Assembly (NCBI GenBank): GCA_021229015.1 | Contig: CM037788.1 | Span: 42,331,774-42,395,773 of the forward strand | Length of the DNA stretch: 64,000 nucleotides | Source of the DNA: Solen grandis | Lineage: Eukaryota > Mollusca > Bivalvia > Adapedonta > Solenidae | Reading direction: 5' to 3' | Part shown: positions 11,918 to 24,938 of the stretch, piece by piece | Layout: every line of letters starts with the position of its first letter | Numbering within the stretch: position 1 is the stretch's first letter | Made by a program: the position numbers and the translations under genes | The notes under the pieces: generated by a model | Databases searched by the model: none | The model's input: only the letters and a program-made list of their open reading frames with translations | What the model was told of the DNA's origin: nothing

Positions 11918-14777
11918 ATAGTAACCACTAATAAGGACGAGACAGAATTTATATGAACCCTTCAATCCCACAGGCATTCTCTACATTCCACAAATACTAT
12001 GTAAAGATCTATCCCTTTCTCTTTCATCATATAGAATATAATGTATTTAAATTTATAAATATAATTTCTTTCTTAGCAATTCTCTTGACATCTTTCATAT
12101 CAAAAGCTATCAAATTTCACAGAAGTTATAAAACACAGTGAATATAATTCAGTTCAGGATGTGAAAGTGCTACAAACTGAATCTATCATTGACAGTAACT
12201 CTCTTAAAAGAACATATATAACTTCAGAAATGTACGGCCATCACTGGAAATTTACTTTTCAAAGATAAATGCTGATGCCACTTGCATCTACAAGAAATGA
12301 ATAAATTGCATCAAAAAAGCAAGACTGATTCATCTCTGAATTTTTTAATATCTCTGTAGGGAAAGGTTTTTATATCCACTTTGTCTATTATGATAAAAAG
12401 TGTATGAATGATGACTTTTAATATCTGAAGGCAGTCCTCTGACAGGTCTGTTCAGATGATGAAGCTGGTCGTTTTTCCCTAACAAATGGATCAGCTGTTT
12501 CACAGACCATTGAGAGAATCAGTTCCCCACACCTCTGTTTGTCTGCAGGTGAGCATTTTACACTCCCGCTTCACCCTGTCATTTGGTTTGTTGTAGAGCG
12601 CACCTCAGGGGGACACAATTTGTAGTGATAAAAGTTCAAAGTTTAAATTAACCCTTCTTGACATTGCACCTTTAAAGATTTTAGCAGCAAAAAATTAAGC
12701 TACATCTTTCCAATATGTTTTCTTTTTGTGTAAACTAGATCAACCATTTACTTCCTATCATCGGATAGCTTGTAACCTGAGCCTTAGAATGTCTTGAAAA
12801 ATACCACAACTGTGATTAAATGTCCAGGCTTGAAAAATGCCACAACTGGGACTGAATGTCCAGGCTTAAAATATGCCACGTCCAGTCTTTGAAAAGCATT
12901 AAACTGATGGCTCTGTTTTAACATAGGTCTGATACATTCTTGAAACTCATTAAAAATAAGTTGTCTGACGTTTAATAAACCATCATGCAATACATACATA
13001 TAAATAAATCTATTATTAAAGGATTCAGCAAGTTCATTTATATTTACTTAGTAACAACAAACCACTTTGTATTCTGCTGTCTGTCATGAAGTCAATTGTA
13101 ACAGGATATTTACAGTTGTATATATATTATGAATGCAATTTCACAACTTAACAACAGTTTCGCAAGATACATGGGTGTTCAAAAAGTTTACAGAAAAGTG
13201 TTCTAATTTCTTTATTTTAGATGGCAGATTAAGGAAACTGAACTATGATGTAGGTCGATATATTGCCATTTTAATGTACAAAAATTACATCTGTACCCCT
13301 CTCATGGAAAGAATCATGGTTTTTGTAGTAACATCATCTTGCCTTCCCAGCCCAAAATTTGGTCATTTTGATAAAAATGGCCTCAAATTAAAGCATCTCA
13401 AATGCACAAATTTTACTGTATGCCTTTCAAACTACATATACGTAATGCGAGAATTTTTGCAATGTTGTTTATGGCATCACATCAGAAATATAAACAAATG
13501 ATGCATTAACTGCTGACTGATACAAAAATGAGTCTTGAGGAAAAGCACCCATCAAATTTTGTGTTTTGAATGAAATTTCCAAGACTACGTAATACCATTA
13601 AAATGATACATAATGCCTTTAGTGAACCTGCTGAGAGGAAACAGTGATATTTAAAGGCAAAAGTGGTTTGAGTAGGACAGGGAAAACATCCTTGATGACC
13701 AGAACAGCGGCCATCAAGTGACAAAGACGTCGTTGCATGCCACCGCGATCTAAGAGTTGCTTGGCAGCGTTTGTCACATTACAATCCCTGATATTATGAA
13801 CAGAATGAAATGTAGCAACTAGTGATAGAAATTGGTTGATATTTATCGATTATCAGTTCAATCGGATGGGGTTTAATTGATAACTTTCTGATTAATGAAC
13901 GCCTGAACCAGAAGTAACATTCAAGCAAGGCGCTTTATTATATACAGTTACATGAACTTCATGAAGTTGTTTTTGACACAGTTTTAGCTTCAAAATGCTG
14001 GAGCAGTTTATAGATTATACTTAGTTCCAAGCCTTACTGTTTAAAGGTTTATGCCCTGTAATTCACTTCTGGTTAAGTTATATGGCCCATAATCACCATC
14101 AAAACCATACATATAACTTCACAATATAAGCTTTTAAAATGTCAAACCATGGAAATCTTAAAGGCAAATTGACATGTTATGACATACAACAGAATTTATT
14201 TTATTACCTCCCCTTTATAATTTTGTTGTCAGGAGTTATCTCAGATTACAGATTATCTCCCCTACATCTAATAAAATCTGGAAAAACTCTCAGTGAAACA
14301 TTTTCATTTTTGGATGTCTTTCCATCCAGGGAATTTTTGGATATTCAAAGGTTTTCCTATGGAAACCTGGGTCAAATCAAGAGATACCAGATTGATATAT
14401 AGTGTACACTAGACAGATTACATATGGTATGGTATAAAACGACGTCGCTGAATGGATATATGTAAATCTTTTATTGTCACTCTTCAGTAAAGTAACTGAA
14501 CATTGGCGACTAGCAACAATCGGAATATCACTAGTAGCAATGGGACTGTCTTTAACATAATACATGACCAGCTTAATATATATATGTGACATGTATGTGC
14601 CTGTTTGAATATGAATAAGCGGTGTTCATCATTTGTTGTAAATGTGTATAATGCTGACTTTGATGTCGTTTTGTGTTGGGCCGGGATTCGTTTGATGACA
14701 TTACTATTGTTACAACTGTACAGTGTGTATGCAATTTAACTTGTACAATTTCTACTAGTTTATTCACATTGCGATCA
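11918..14777. other. non-coding sequence with dispersed-repeat pieces
   Basis: No gene is recognised. A 40-bp unit is repeated about 2.3 times at 12785-12880 (TGCCACAACTGGGACTGAAT...). A stretch at about 14108-14320 (CATATAACTTCACAATATAAG, TTACCTCCCCTTTATAA) recurs at about 40406-40520, so it is a dispersed repeat. The plus frame at 13133-13501 (122 codons) has no recognisable domain. Confidence 0.45.
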
Positions 14778-15995
14778 CTGGACAGAACAGTGTGCCACAG
14801 TTTTTGTACCCTTGTGGACAGAACAGTGTGCCACAGTTGTACTGGTTGCTGTTATATGGACAGAATGGTGTGCCACAGTTGTCTGTAGACCCTTGTACTG
14901 GTTGCTACTATATTTGGACAGAACAGTGTGCCACAGTTGTACTTACTGCTGTTATATATGGACAGAACAGTGTGCCACAGTTGTTTGTAGACCCTTGTAC
15001 TGGTTGCTGCTATATTTGGACAGAACAGTGTGCCACAGTTGTACTGGTTGCTGTTATATGGACAGAATGGTGTGCCACAGTTGTACTGGCTGCTGCTATA
15101 TATGGACAGAACAGTGTGCCACAGTTGTACTGGCTGCTGCTATATTTGGACAGAAGTGTGCCACAGTTGTACTGGTTGCTGCTATATTTGGACAGAACAG
15201 TGTGCCACAGTTGTACTGGCTGCTGCTATATTTGGACAACTGGTTGCTGATATATTTGGACAGAACATTGTGCCACAGTTGTTTGTAGACCCTTGTACTG
15301 GCTGCTGCTATATTTGGACAGAATGGTGTGCCACAGTTGTACTGGCTGCTGCTATATTTGGACAGAATGGTGTGCCACAGTTGTACTGGCTGCTGCTATA
15401 TTTGGACAGAGCGGTGTGCTACAGTTGTTTGTAGACCCTTGTACTGGCTGCTGCTATATTTGGACACAACGGTGTGCCACAGTTGTACTGGCTGCTGCTA
15501 TATTTGGACAGAACTGTGCTACAGTGCATTCTGTAGACCTTGTACTGGCTGCTGCTATATTTGGACAGAGGTGTGCTACATTGTTGTAACTGTACTGGCT
15601 GCTGCTATATTTGGACAGAATGGTGTGCCATTGTCTGGTGTTTGGACAATGTGCCATTGTACGGGCTGTATTTGGACGGTGCATCAGTGTGATGCTGCTC
15701 CACAGTTGTACTGGCTGCTGCTATATTTGGACAGAACATTGTGCCACACTTGTACTGGCTGCTGCTATATTTGGACAGAACGGTGTGCCACAATTGTACT
15801 GGCTGCTGCTATATTTGGACAGAACAGTGTGTCACACTTGTACTGGCTGCTGCTATATTTGGACAGAACAGTGTGCCACAGTTGTCTGTAGACCCTTGTA
15901 CTGGCTGCTGCTATATTTGGACAGACAAGTGTGCCACAGTTGTACTGACTGCTGCTTGATTTGGACAGAACGGTGTGCCATAGTTGTTTGTAGGC
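14778..15995. repeat. large minisatellite, about 44-bp unit, more than 20 copies
   Basis: The basic unit is TACTGGCTGCTGCTATATTT plus GGACAGAACAGTGTGCCACAGTTG, 44 bp. In some copies an extra segment GTTTGTAGACCCTTG follows. Units toward the left end read GGTTGCTGTTATATGG and those in the middle and right read GGCTGCTGCTATATTTGG, showing regional homogenisation. Units near 15600-15690 are degenerate. Long frames on both strands with Cys/Trp/Tyr-rich repeats (CHSCTGCCYIWTE and similar) are translations of the array. Confidence 0.9.
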
Positions 15996-16670
15996 CTTTG
16001 TACTGGCTGCACCCTGGCCCATCAGGAACATCTCTAGCACTTCAGTTTTACAGACATCTCATGTTCCTTAATTTACAGTGACAAGCTCTTATGGAACCTG
16101 CTGGTACTTGTGACAAAAATATTGACAATAAAACCGAGAAGACATGCTGTGGTGACATATTCCAAAAAACCTTTTAGAAATGCAGACAGAGTCTCAGCAT
16201 GACAGGGAGATAAAGATAATAAAGAGAGGCAAAACCTTTTTTTGTGCTATGTACCAGTGTTTGACCTTGAGTTGTATGGTCAAATGTAGATTTAAGGGAC
16301 CCTTTTAAAGTTTGCAGAAATATTGAAAATAGACCACCAGATTATCTATTCATTACAAGGGACATGTTGAGGTCAAAGGTTGACTGGTTTACATGGCTTC
16401 CTGCTGACCTACCTCTGATAGGAAAACATGCACTTGTCAGCACTTTAAGGATTTAAATGGCCAAAATATATCTACGGTGATGAAGAAACAGTAAACTATG
16501 TCTTTAAGGCAGAATTTCAGACAGTCCAAAACTAAACTCTAATTATTTTGAAATGATCTGACAGAAAAAAACAATCTTCTCTAATTACTTATGATGGCAT
16601 TTGCCTGCTCTTACAACAATGTTGGGACTGAACAAGGATGGGTCAAAGCCAGGTAAAACAAACCTTAATG

Positions 16671-16848
16671 TTTGTTTATTGGGTTTAACATCCTGCTGAC
16701 AGTATTTTAGTCATTTGAAGATTATGTCTACTTGAGATAGATAAAGCGCTGTTGTATCACAGACAGTCACTGACACTGGGCCAACTAGTCCTGTAACTAC
16801 CCTTACACGCTGAGCGCAAAGCAAGGGAACTATACCAGTACCATTTTC
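16671..16848 (-). mobile_element. SINE family B fragment
   Basis: Reverse-oriented body: on the plus strand it runs GTTTATTGGGTTTAACATCC, ACAGTATTTTAGTCATTTG, GACACTGGGCCAACTAGTCC and AGCAAGGGAACTATACCAGT, matching 21606-21830. A central part (the GTGTGGTATCATGCC segment) is deleted and the tRNA head is missing. Confidence 0.8.
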
Positions 16849-16849
16849 A

Positions 16850-19034
16850 AATGGTGTCATGAATAGTGCATTAGGGTTATTTTGACCAAAAATATATTTT
16901 TTTGCTTTGTACTGATTAAGTAATTTTTTTTTAAAAACAATTGTATGATGCACTCAACTGCATCATTGGTGAACAAATAAAAGGTTCAAAATAAAACATG
17001 AACTATTTATTAATAGAAAAAAAGGGAATATGGTATTTAGTCTTGGAAACATGTTTGAAGTTTCAGATGGGAAGTTGACAGTAGATAAAAGAAGAACTCA
17101 ATGATTCCATTTACAGCAGGCATCAAAGACGTGGTGTAGACGAAGATCAGCTGAAATAACTTTAAAATTTGTGTCACAGCACTTTTACTGCTGGATCAAA
17201 TGGGCTTGCCTTTGTTATCCTGTGAAACATCTTGTATCTGTCAGACAGAGCTCTCCTCTCCATCAGTTGAAGCATGAACTGGCACAAAATATTGTGCATT
17301 TATGGCTTGGTATTTTTCTTTAATTAAGTATTGATAAAAGACATGAAAATTTTATGTCCCTATTAAAACTTTTATCAAAGCTCTCAATCCAATCAACAGA
17401 TCATGAATGGCTTGTCTACAATTTCAGAAAATTTGCCAAAGTTATATTCTCTGTCAAGATTTTTTTATTTTTTTTTATTTTCATTAGTTCATTTAATTAA
17501 AACAAATGAGGAATTAACCAATTAAAATCTTAAAGTATTGAAAACATTAAAAATACTTGCCAAATTCTTTTGACTAGTGATTAGATCAGATTAGATTAGA
17601 TTAGATTGGATTGGTTTCTCTATCATATCTGGGCAGTGTTTTTTTCACTTTGGGCTGGGGGGGGGGGGGGGGGGGTCCGAGCCCATAGGAGGGGAAAAAT
17701 CTACTATGTATAATGCAGGCATTTTGTTGTTTTAAACTCTTATTTAATGAAGTTTTCTTGCATAAAAGAGTAATGAGAACCATGATATAACATTATTGCA
17801 CAATTTTATTAAGAATATAACATTTTACTTCAACGGTGAGTCCATGCACACAATATGATATGCAAACTCAAAATTATGGAGGGGGGAAATAAAAAAAAAA
17901 TGGAAAAATATATATTCCTAGCAGGGGGAATGCCACCTATATTCTCCGTTTCTTTTGACAAAAAAAACAAACAAAAAAACACTGCTGGGACACATGTAAC
18001 ATCAGCATGTTCAGACTATGCAACACCTGTCTCTTTCCCATTCTTTTCCATGAAATAATATATTCTAAGGAAACAAGAGTTGAATACAGAAAAGTCGTGC
18101 TATTCTCATCCTTCACATAAATTTAACAGAGAAACCTTGCATTCTTTCACTTGTTGTTTGCATCACATGGTACATAAACCCACAAGAGGGGCATATTTAG
18201 AGTGTCTATCATTATTGTTATGTTCCGAGGTACCCTCATTTTGCTTCCCCAACTATCCACATGGTGTTTAATGCCAGTTTTACTGCGCAGTCTTGGAGGT
18301 AAACACCAAGACCATACCCCTCATAACTGTGCCTTAAGTACCATTATTCATGATGTATTATATCCTGCTGCAATATACAATAAGGCAATGATGGAGTTTT
18401 AGTGAGATAAATGTATCGTATATATTTCTAACAGCATTATGTTTTCATAGCATGTAAATCAAGTCAATGTTGAACAGCATATAAAGGTTTTGTCCGTTCA
18501 TCATCCTCCACTCAATCAATCTTTCTTCTCAGAGAAATTAATATACATCATCTTCATGTTAATGTATACCAGTAATTCATTTCAATAAGATACGTCTTCT
18601 GGGACCATGTTAGTTGAATCAAGGATGAATTCTCTAAAAGTCAAACCAATATTTGTGACAGATAGAATAAAGAAAATACTTGTTTATTCATTTACTTTCC
18701 AATGCTTTTGAAATGCCTGATGAAAAGCATTGCATGGTTAGAATGGAATACTGCCTTCAATTTGATTTAATTTGAAGACGATATTTGATTTGCCTACTGA
18801 AATTATGCCATATGATAATACAGAGAATAAATGAAGGAGAGTTTTAGTTTTAACTATGTAGGCCAAGCTTGTTTTACGTAAGGCACCAGTGTCTGGTACA
18901 CTTCTAAAGGTAAAACTATCAGACTCTTTGTAAATATAGTTAACAACTATTATCTATAGTATAAGAAATCTCTCCTTAATGTTTCAAAATGAGAGGATGT
19001 AGTGGTCATCTGACCAGACATAAGATTTCCAAGC
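16850..19034. other. non-coding sequence
   Basis: Low-complexity points: an ATTAG repeat near 17586 and a run of 19 G at about 17657-17675. Small frames have no recognisable domains. Confidence 0.5.
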
Positions 19035-19215
19035 CAAGACACATGGGAGTTCCCAGCAAAGACACATGGGAGTTCCCAGCCATGACACATGGGAGTTTCC
19101 AGTCAAGACACATGGGAGTTCCCAGCCAAGACACATGGGAGTTCCCCGAGATCCCTGCCAAGATGTATGGGATTTCCCTGCCCAGTCACAAAGGATTTTC
19201 CTGCTAAGACACATG
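19035..19215. repeat. minisatellite, 23-bp unit
   Basis: The unit GACACATGGGAGTTCCCAGC plus three bases repeats about five times and then degenerates toward 19215. As 23 is not a multiple of three, the translated peptide cycles through three versions (HMGVPS, DTWEFP, THGSFQ). Confidence 0.85.
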
Positions 19216-21199
19216 GACTTTCCAGGATACATAAATTTCTTTCCCTATGCCATCAAGAGTGATTTATAGAAGTTTGAAAAACTTGTTAAATCAATTAAAA
19301 TACTTGTCTCTACAGCTGAAATGTGTAAGAGCAAAAAAAAAAAAATTTGGTATACATGATCAACTATTAAACTACTTGCTAACTGATCAAGATTTATACC
19401 AGGTGCGTCAGTCATCTTTATAAGCATTATAGAGCAGTTAGAGACATATCCTTGAGATCCAGGCATCTGAGAGGATAACTAATAGACAGTATTGCCACTG
19501 GAGAGTCTACCGCGATTTAGCTCTCACACACAGTTTATTGATGGTAGCACTGCTGATATAACGAGAGAGAACCTGTGGGTTTAAGAGTGAACCCTTTATT
19601 TTTTACTAATAACATGATTCTTTTCTGTAATCAATCATGAGGCTTGATGCAGGTTTTGCAAGTGATGCAAGCATGGAATGGAAACAACGCTTTACTGAGA
19701 GGAGAGATTACCACTGATTTCTTACCATTTCACTGAGGTCTCAAAACTGTTGGAAAACTGCATATCATTTCATTCAGATGATGAATGTAACCTATTAACT
19801 GTTCTCCTAAACTGGCCGTCTCTGTGCTTTCCATGTTTTTATCAAGGTCAGTTTCTGATATAACAGGCAATTCCTTGCATAAATGATGTATTGAGAATAT
19901 TCCCTCAATCAAGATAATTGAAAGGAAAAAAATCTTTCGACAAAATTCACCACAGAAGGACAGTTTGAGTGAATATTCAAATGCATCAAATGCGACGGTA
20001 TTCATGGGACATTGATTTCAGTTGTTATTATTATAAATTGGTATGTACGCCTGTTCCAAGAAACATTGATTGTAGGGCCTAGTAAGCATAGGAGGTTGCA
20101 AACACTGGATATTTCAAGAAAACACCAATCAAGCTTGCAGTAGCATGTCTTAGGTCTTCATAGTTACACCAACCTAAGTGTTTCTTAAATCACACAAACT
20201 TATGATCATCAACAATATTTGATCATCAACTCTAGATCAAATTAGGACCAATTGAAAGTATTAGAGGATCTACTTAGTATACATTTCCAGTCATAAAATA
20301 TTTTATAAAGAATGAAATTGGATGACAGCATTCATAATAGCATAATTGTATGATTTAGAGCAATCCTGGCTGCCATTTAAACTGCAAAGAGTGTGATAAA
20401 ATAAAAGTTATAGATTTAATTTAAACTAGAAGTCGTTAAGATACAAACAAAATGGCTTTCCGTTTGCTTATTTCGAAGGTATTGAGTATACAAGTTAATA
20501 CAAAGAAATGAGATAATGATGCTTAATAATGGAATATCATCATTATCATAAATATATACATGTATGTATTTTCAAAAATAAGCTTTACTTTTTTTTTTCA
20601 TTTTTATCTTCACAAGAAGATATTGAGAAAGCATAAATATGGATCTTATTCGATGATGCAAACATTTACTATCATGCAGAAAAAACCCCCCAAAAACAGG
20701 AACATTTCAAGATAAGACTTTCCTCAAGAATTTTTTCTTATGTTATTCTATCAATCTTAAAAGTTTTTTTTTTATTATTCTTTATTAAATATCCATTTCT
20801 TCGTAAGCATGTGACTAAACAAATATTCATTGCACTTTGTTACCCTTAACTGAAATAGTAAAAAGAAAAATAAGACAAGACTACTTTGAAATCCATAACT
20901 TTCCACCTTTAAATTGAATGAGTTTTACATTTGAGAAAACAGATGGAAACAAAGGCAAAAGTGTAAGCAAAATCATGAAAATAATTTCTTATTTTTATGT
21001 AATTAATGTTATAAACGTCTTGAAACTTTCAACAATTCATTTGCTTTATATATTTCCTTGTTTTTACAGATTTAGAAAAAGAAACCGTTAAACCTTTAGA
21101 AAACATAAAAAAATCAATAGGTAGATATATACATGTATTTGTCATTTTCTTCAGTTTTGCGCAAATTCAATAAGTTATCCATAAAGGTTTTCTGGCTCT
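19216..21199. other. non-coding AT-rich sequence
   Basis: Nothing recognisable: short frames only, homopolymer A/T runs and no paired repeats. Confidence 0.5.
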
Positions 21200-21294
21200 A
21201 GTATAATTCGTCCATTGAAAGCCAGAAGGGGCTATCAGCATATGTAAAAAGAAGGCTGATAACCCCTTCTGGCTTTCAATGGATGAATTATACT
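21200..21294. mobile_element. fold-back element with 40-bp arms
   Basis: The arm at 21200-21239 (AGTATAATTCGTCCATTGAA...) is the reverse complement of 21255-21294 with two differences; the loop is only 15 bases. Such a compact near-palindrome fits a small fold-back MITE and would form a strong hairpin if transcribed. No transposase is nearby. Confidence 0.8.
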
Positions 21295-21605
21295 AATTCA
21301 TCTTAAAATGCAACTCATTTATTCAAAAACATATCACAATTCACTATTCAACATGGGCGCTCTTTCCTGCAAAAGAACAATCGGATCTTGCCAAACGAAC
21401 CCAATGACCGCATTTCTTTCTTCAAATTGGTAGATTTACATGCATTAGCCCTTATACTAAATGTTTGATAATGTAATCACTTGAAATTTTCTGGACTTTT
21501 TGTGCATTTAAAGGTATGGCACTATTACTTATTTAATGTTAATATATCCAATCTTATATTCTTTTTAGTATATTTTGCTTACAAATCAATGTTGTCATAA
21601 GCAAG

Positions 21606-21929
21606 TTTGTTTGTTTGTTGAGTTTAACGTCCCACCGACAGTATTTCAGTCATTTGGAGACCATGTCTACTTGAAACAGATATAGTGCTGCCACACTGCA
21701 GTATCACGCCGTAGACATGTGGCATGATACCACACCCAGTCACATTATCCTGACACTGGGCCAACCAGTCCTGCAACTACCCTTATATGCTGAGCGCCAA
21801 GCAAGGGAGCTATAACAGTACCATTTTTTACAACTTTGGTATGTCGCGGCCAGGGATCGAACCCACGACCTCCCGCTCCCGAGGCTCCCGAGGCGGACGC
21901 TCTAACCACTCGGCCACCGGTGACGGTCC
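21606..21929 (-). mobile_element. tRNA-derived SINE, family B, most complete copy
   Basis: Read on the minus strand, the head begins GGACCGTCACCGGTGGCCGA. It has an A-box-like TGGCCGAGTGGTTAGAG and a B box GGTTCGATCCC, resembling a serine- or leucine-type tRNA. The common body follows (GCTCCCTTGCTTGGCGCTCA, AATGTGACTGGGTGTGGTAT, CAAATGACTGAAATACTGTC). The 3' end is AACTCAACAAACAAACAAAC. The GAGGCTCCCGAGG stretch in the anticodon-arm position is duplicated. Related copies: 11365-11632, 11706-11917, 16671-16848, 29757-29806 and 43095-43345. Confidence 0.9.
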
Positions 21930-22271
21930 ATAAGCAAGTAACACACTTAAATTCCTTAAGGTATGCTTAAGATTGGCATCAACACTTATGACGCTGGAGC
22001 GCGAATACAAAAATAAAATTAATGCTTTTTATATTTTAAAGGCGTCTTTTTTTGCAAGTACATGTTCAGCTAACGTTCTATTAAATCCAGAAAAATTTCA
22101 AGCAGGCATTCCATCATACATGAATATCTGCCATGTTAGATGACATAATCACTTGAAATTTTCAACCTTATGAACGTACTCAGTTTCAACATTTTTGAAT
22201 TTTATGTTCATTGGTCTAATTGCCGATTTTATATGCATTTCTGCAGTATGCATCATTTCAATTTGAAGATT

Positions 22272-23100
22272 TAATTAAGATTGACTCAAAATTCATGATG
22301 CTAGAGTGAGAGAAATCTTGAAAAAAAAATGCTTTTTGTCATAACCACGTGACTTAAGAGAATATCATTCAGAAAATAGAATTTTAACCTCTATGCCTGC
22401 TGATATGCTGTCTGATTTTCATGCTTCTAACACATCAGGGGGCTTTGTAACATTTAAATGTAATTTTAGGACCAAAGTTTGAAATTTGGTATTGCCATGA
22501 AATCTTGATCTTTTTTAATTTGGTAATATGAATGTCAAGGTGCACATCTACATCCTAAAATAAATCTGTGAAAATATCAAGATAATCGGACCAAACCTGA
22601 AAGCTCTACAGCACGAACAAACTTTTGAAGCTCAGGACATCAAATCTGATGTCATTTGATGTCATTTAAAATTAAAAATAATGAATTAATAAATTTAAAT
22701 TTTTTAGTCGCTGCAATTTTATTTTCAAAAAGATTGAGTCAAAAGTCATGATGCCAGAGCAAAAGAAATCTTTCAAAAAGATGCTTTTGGTCTTTTTTAT
22801 GACATCATAACCACGTGATTTAGAGAAAATCCTTTAGAAAATAGAAATAAGACCTCTGGGCCGATACGCTGTCCAATTTTCATGCTTCTTAGACGATATG
22901 CTGTCCAATTTTCATGCTTCTAACGCATTAGGTGGCCTTTTAACTTTAAAATATATTTTTAGGACATAAGTTTGAAACTCGGTTTTGCCATGAAATCTTA
23001 ATCTTTTCTAATTTGGAAATTTGAATGCCAAGGTGCACATCTACATCCTAACATTGAAAATTGAAAACACTTGATTATAAAAATTTATACTTTTTTGTCA
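22272..23100. repeat. diverged tandem duplication, about 454-bp period
   Basis: Two consecutive copies share ordered landmarks: TCATGATGCTAGAGTGAGAG / TCATGATGCCAGAGCAAAAG, then CATAACCACGTGA, ATGCTGTC.ATTTTCATGCTTC, TTTTAGGACCAAAGTTTGAAA-like text, TGCCATGAAATCTT and CAAGGTGCACATCTACATCC. The second copy has an extra 39-bp internal duplication around 22865-22920. No protein frame survives. Confidence 0.8.
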
Positions 23101-23212
23101 AGGTAGTTTTAATTTTTATGTTGCTTGGACATTAGCAACATATTTAAATTAACTTGAAGTAGGTTGGAAGAAGAAGAATAATAAGAATAATAAACATAAC
23201 AAACCCTATAAG

Positions 23213-23255
23213 TTTTCCGCAAGTTTGCGGAAAGCCATAAAAAAAAAAAAAAAAC
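23213..23255 (+). repeat. 3'-end-like hairpin followed by an A run
   Basis: TTTTCCGCAAGTTTGCGGAAA forms an almost loop-less stem (TTTCCGCAA with TTGCGGAAA), followed by GCCATAA and a run of A. It is preceded by AAGAAGAATAATAAG text. A stem plus A-rich end suggests the 3' terminus of a transposable element covering part of 22.2-23.25 kb, but the element class is not established. Confidence 0.45.
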
Positions 23256-24114
23256 TAAATGGTTCAATGGTATACCATATTCTTGTTTGTTTTATTACTC
23301 AATTGTCTTTTATTTGCTTCTAATCATATTCAATCCTTTACCATCAGTTTGACATTAAGTTGTTATCATTCAAAACATAAAAAGGATACTATCACCAATT
23401 TCTTTTGAAGTTTTCCCTAAAGTTGACAATGATTCAAGTACAAATTCATAACAAGTTACTGACGCCCACTTGAGTAGACTGGTTCTTAGACCCACTAGAG
23501 CAGACTGGTACAAAACAGTTACAAACTTTTCGCAAAAATACATGGAAACACACAATATAGTGCCAGTATAACCCATTAAATAGTATTTCAAATGCTGTGT
23601 AATTTCCATCCTATTTGGATGGGGAAATAATACAGGGAGAATAAACTTCATTGTAGCCTTTAAGATATCATCTCAAGAGACTAATATACATACTCTTAGT
23701 TTATGAGTCCCTTCCTCTATGGGCCTATTTCATACTAAACTCTACTTCAGCCGTTCAGAGGGCAAATTAACAATACAACTCAGTTCAAAGTCTGATATAT
23801 AGAGTCTTAATCCACAGATGAATTATTCATATGGTCCTCAGTTTGTCACAGCAAAATTTGGACAAAGAGAAATAACACCATAACCGACTGGCACTGTTGT
23901 ATCAAGGGATGCCAAAAAATGACCCCCGTAAACAGACACAGTAATTGGCATAAGCTTGTCTTCTATTCTGTCACAATTATCTATGGACATAATGACAAAA
24001 TCTTATATACCAAAGACTCAGTTGGACATCTTGACCTTGCAGCCAGGTTAACCTGACTCTTCTAATGGTGTCACAAGGGAGATGGCTACCAACAATGGTT
24101 AATGGTTAATTACA
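23256..24114. other. non-coding sequence
   Basis: No gene or paired repeat recognised; the minus frame 23370-23651 has no known domain. Confidence 0.5.
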
Positions 24115-24655
24115 TCCAGATATTTCTCATGTGCCATCTACCAACAAGCAGGTGGTTTACGGTAAATTGACATCCAGATGTTTATCAAGTGCCATCTACC
24201 AAGAAGCAGGTGGTTTATGATTAATTGACATCCAGATGTTTCTCAAGTGCCATCTACCAACAAGCAGGTGGTTTATGTTTAATTGATAACCAGATGTTTC
24301 TCAAGTGCCATCTACCAAGAAGCAGGTGGTTTATGATTAATTGACATCCAGATGTTTCTCAAGTGCCATCTACCAAGAAGCAAGTGGTTTATGATTAATT
24401 GACATCCAGATGTTTCTCAAGTGCCATCTACCAAGAAGCAAGTGGTTTATGATTAATTGACATCCAGATGTTTCTCAAGTTCCATCTACCAAGAAGCAGG
24501 TGGTTTATGATTAATTGACATCCAGATGTTTCTCAAGTGCCATCTACCAAGAAGCAGGTGGTTTATGATTAATTGACATCCAGATGTTTCTCAAGTGCCA
24601 TCTACCAAGAAGCAGGTGGTTAATGATTAATTGACATCCAGATGTTTCTCAAGCA
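24115..24655. repeat. minisatellite, 58-bp unit, about 9.5 copies
   Basis: The unit starts CCAGATGTTTCTCAAGTGCC and continues ATCTACCAAGAAGCAGGTGG, then TTTATGATTAATTGACAT. Copies differ by single substitutions (AGCAAGTGG against AGCAGGTGG). The first units are the most diverged, the middle ones near identical. The period is not a multiple of three and no frame is sustained. Confidence 0.9.
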
Positions 24656-24741
24656 TTGTCTTTGGTACACGAGATGGTACACGAGAAGAAAGGTCTTGAA
24701 AGATGGGAGAAGACTCATATTCTTTCACTTATAGTGCTGTA

Positions 24742-24938
24742 TTAAGGTAATCTATCATTAAATTGTGATCATGTCCCATCAATTGATCTTGGGAATGTTA
24801 TAGAAAATGCAATGTAGACTATATATTATGGACTTTGCACAAAAAAGCCTATAAATCATGTCAATTGATGCTTGTAGCATCACTGAAATCTTTTTCAGCA
24901 TTTGAAGGACCATGATTATTAATTAATGATTACCTTAA
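24742..24938. mobile_element. MITE with TTAA-type ends
   Basis: The left end TTAAGGTAATCTATCATTAA is an imperfect reverse complement of the right end TTAATTAATGATTACCTTAA. Both ends begin with TTAA, which could be part of the inverted repeat or a TTAA target duplication. It is 197 bp without coding capacity and related to 4793-4985. Confidence 0.75.

Noticed and set aside
13133..13501. 122-codon plus-strand ORF
   Set aside because: No recognisable domain; length within chance expectation for this much sequence.
14792..16081. Overlapping Cys/Trp-rich ORFs that could suggest a secreted repeat protein
   Set aside because: Translations of the 44-bp array in all frames, with no signal peptide and no consistent frame.
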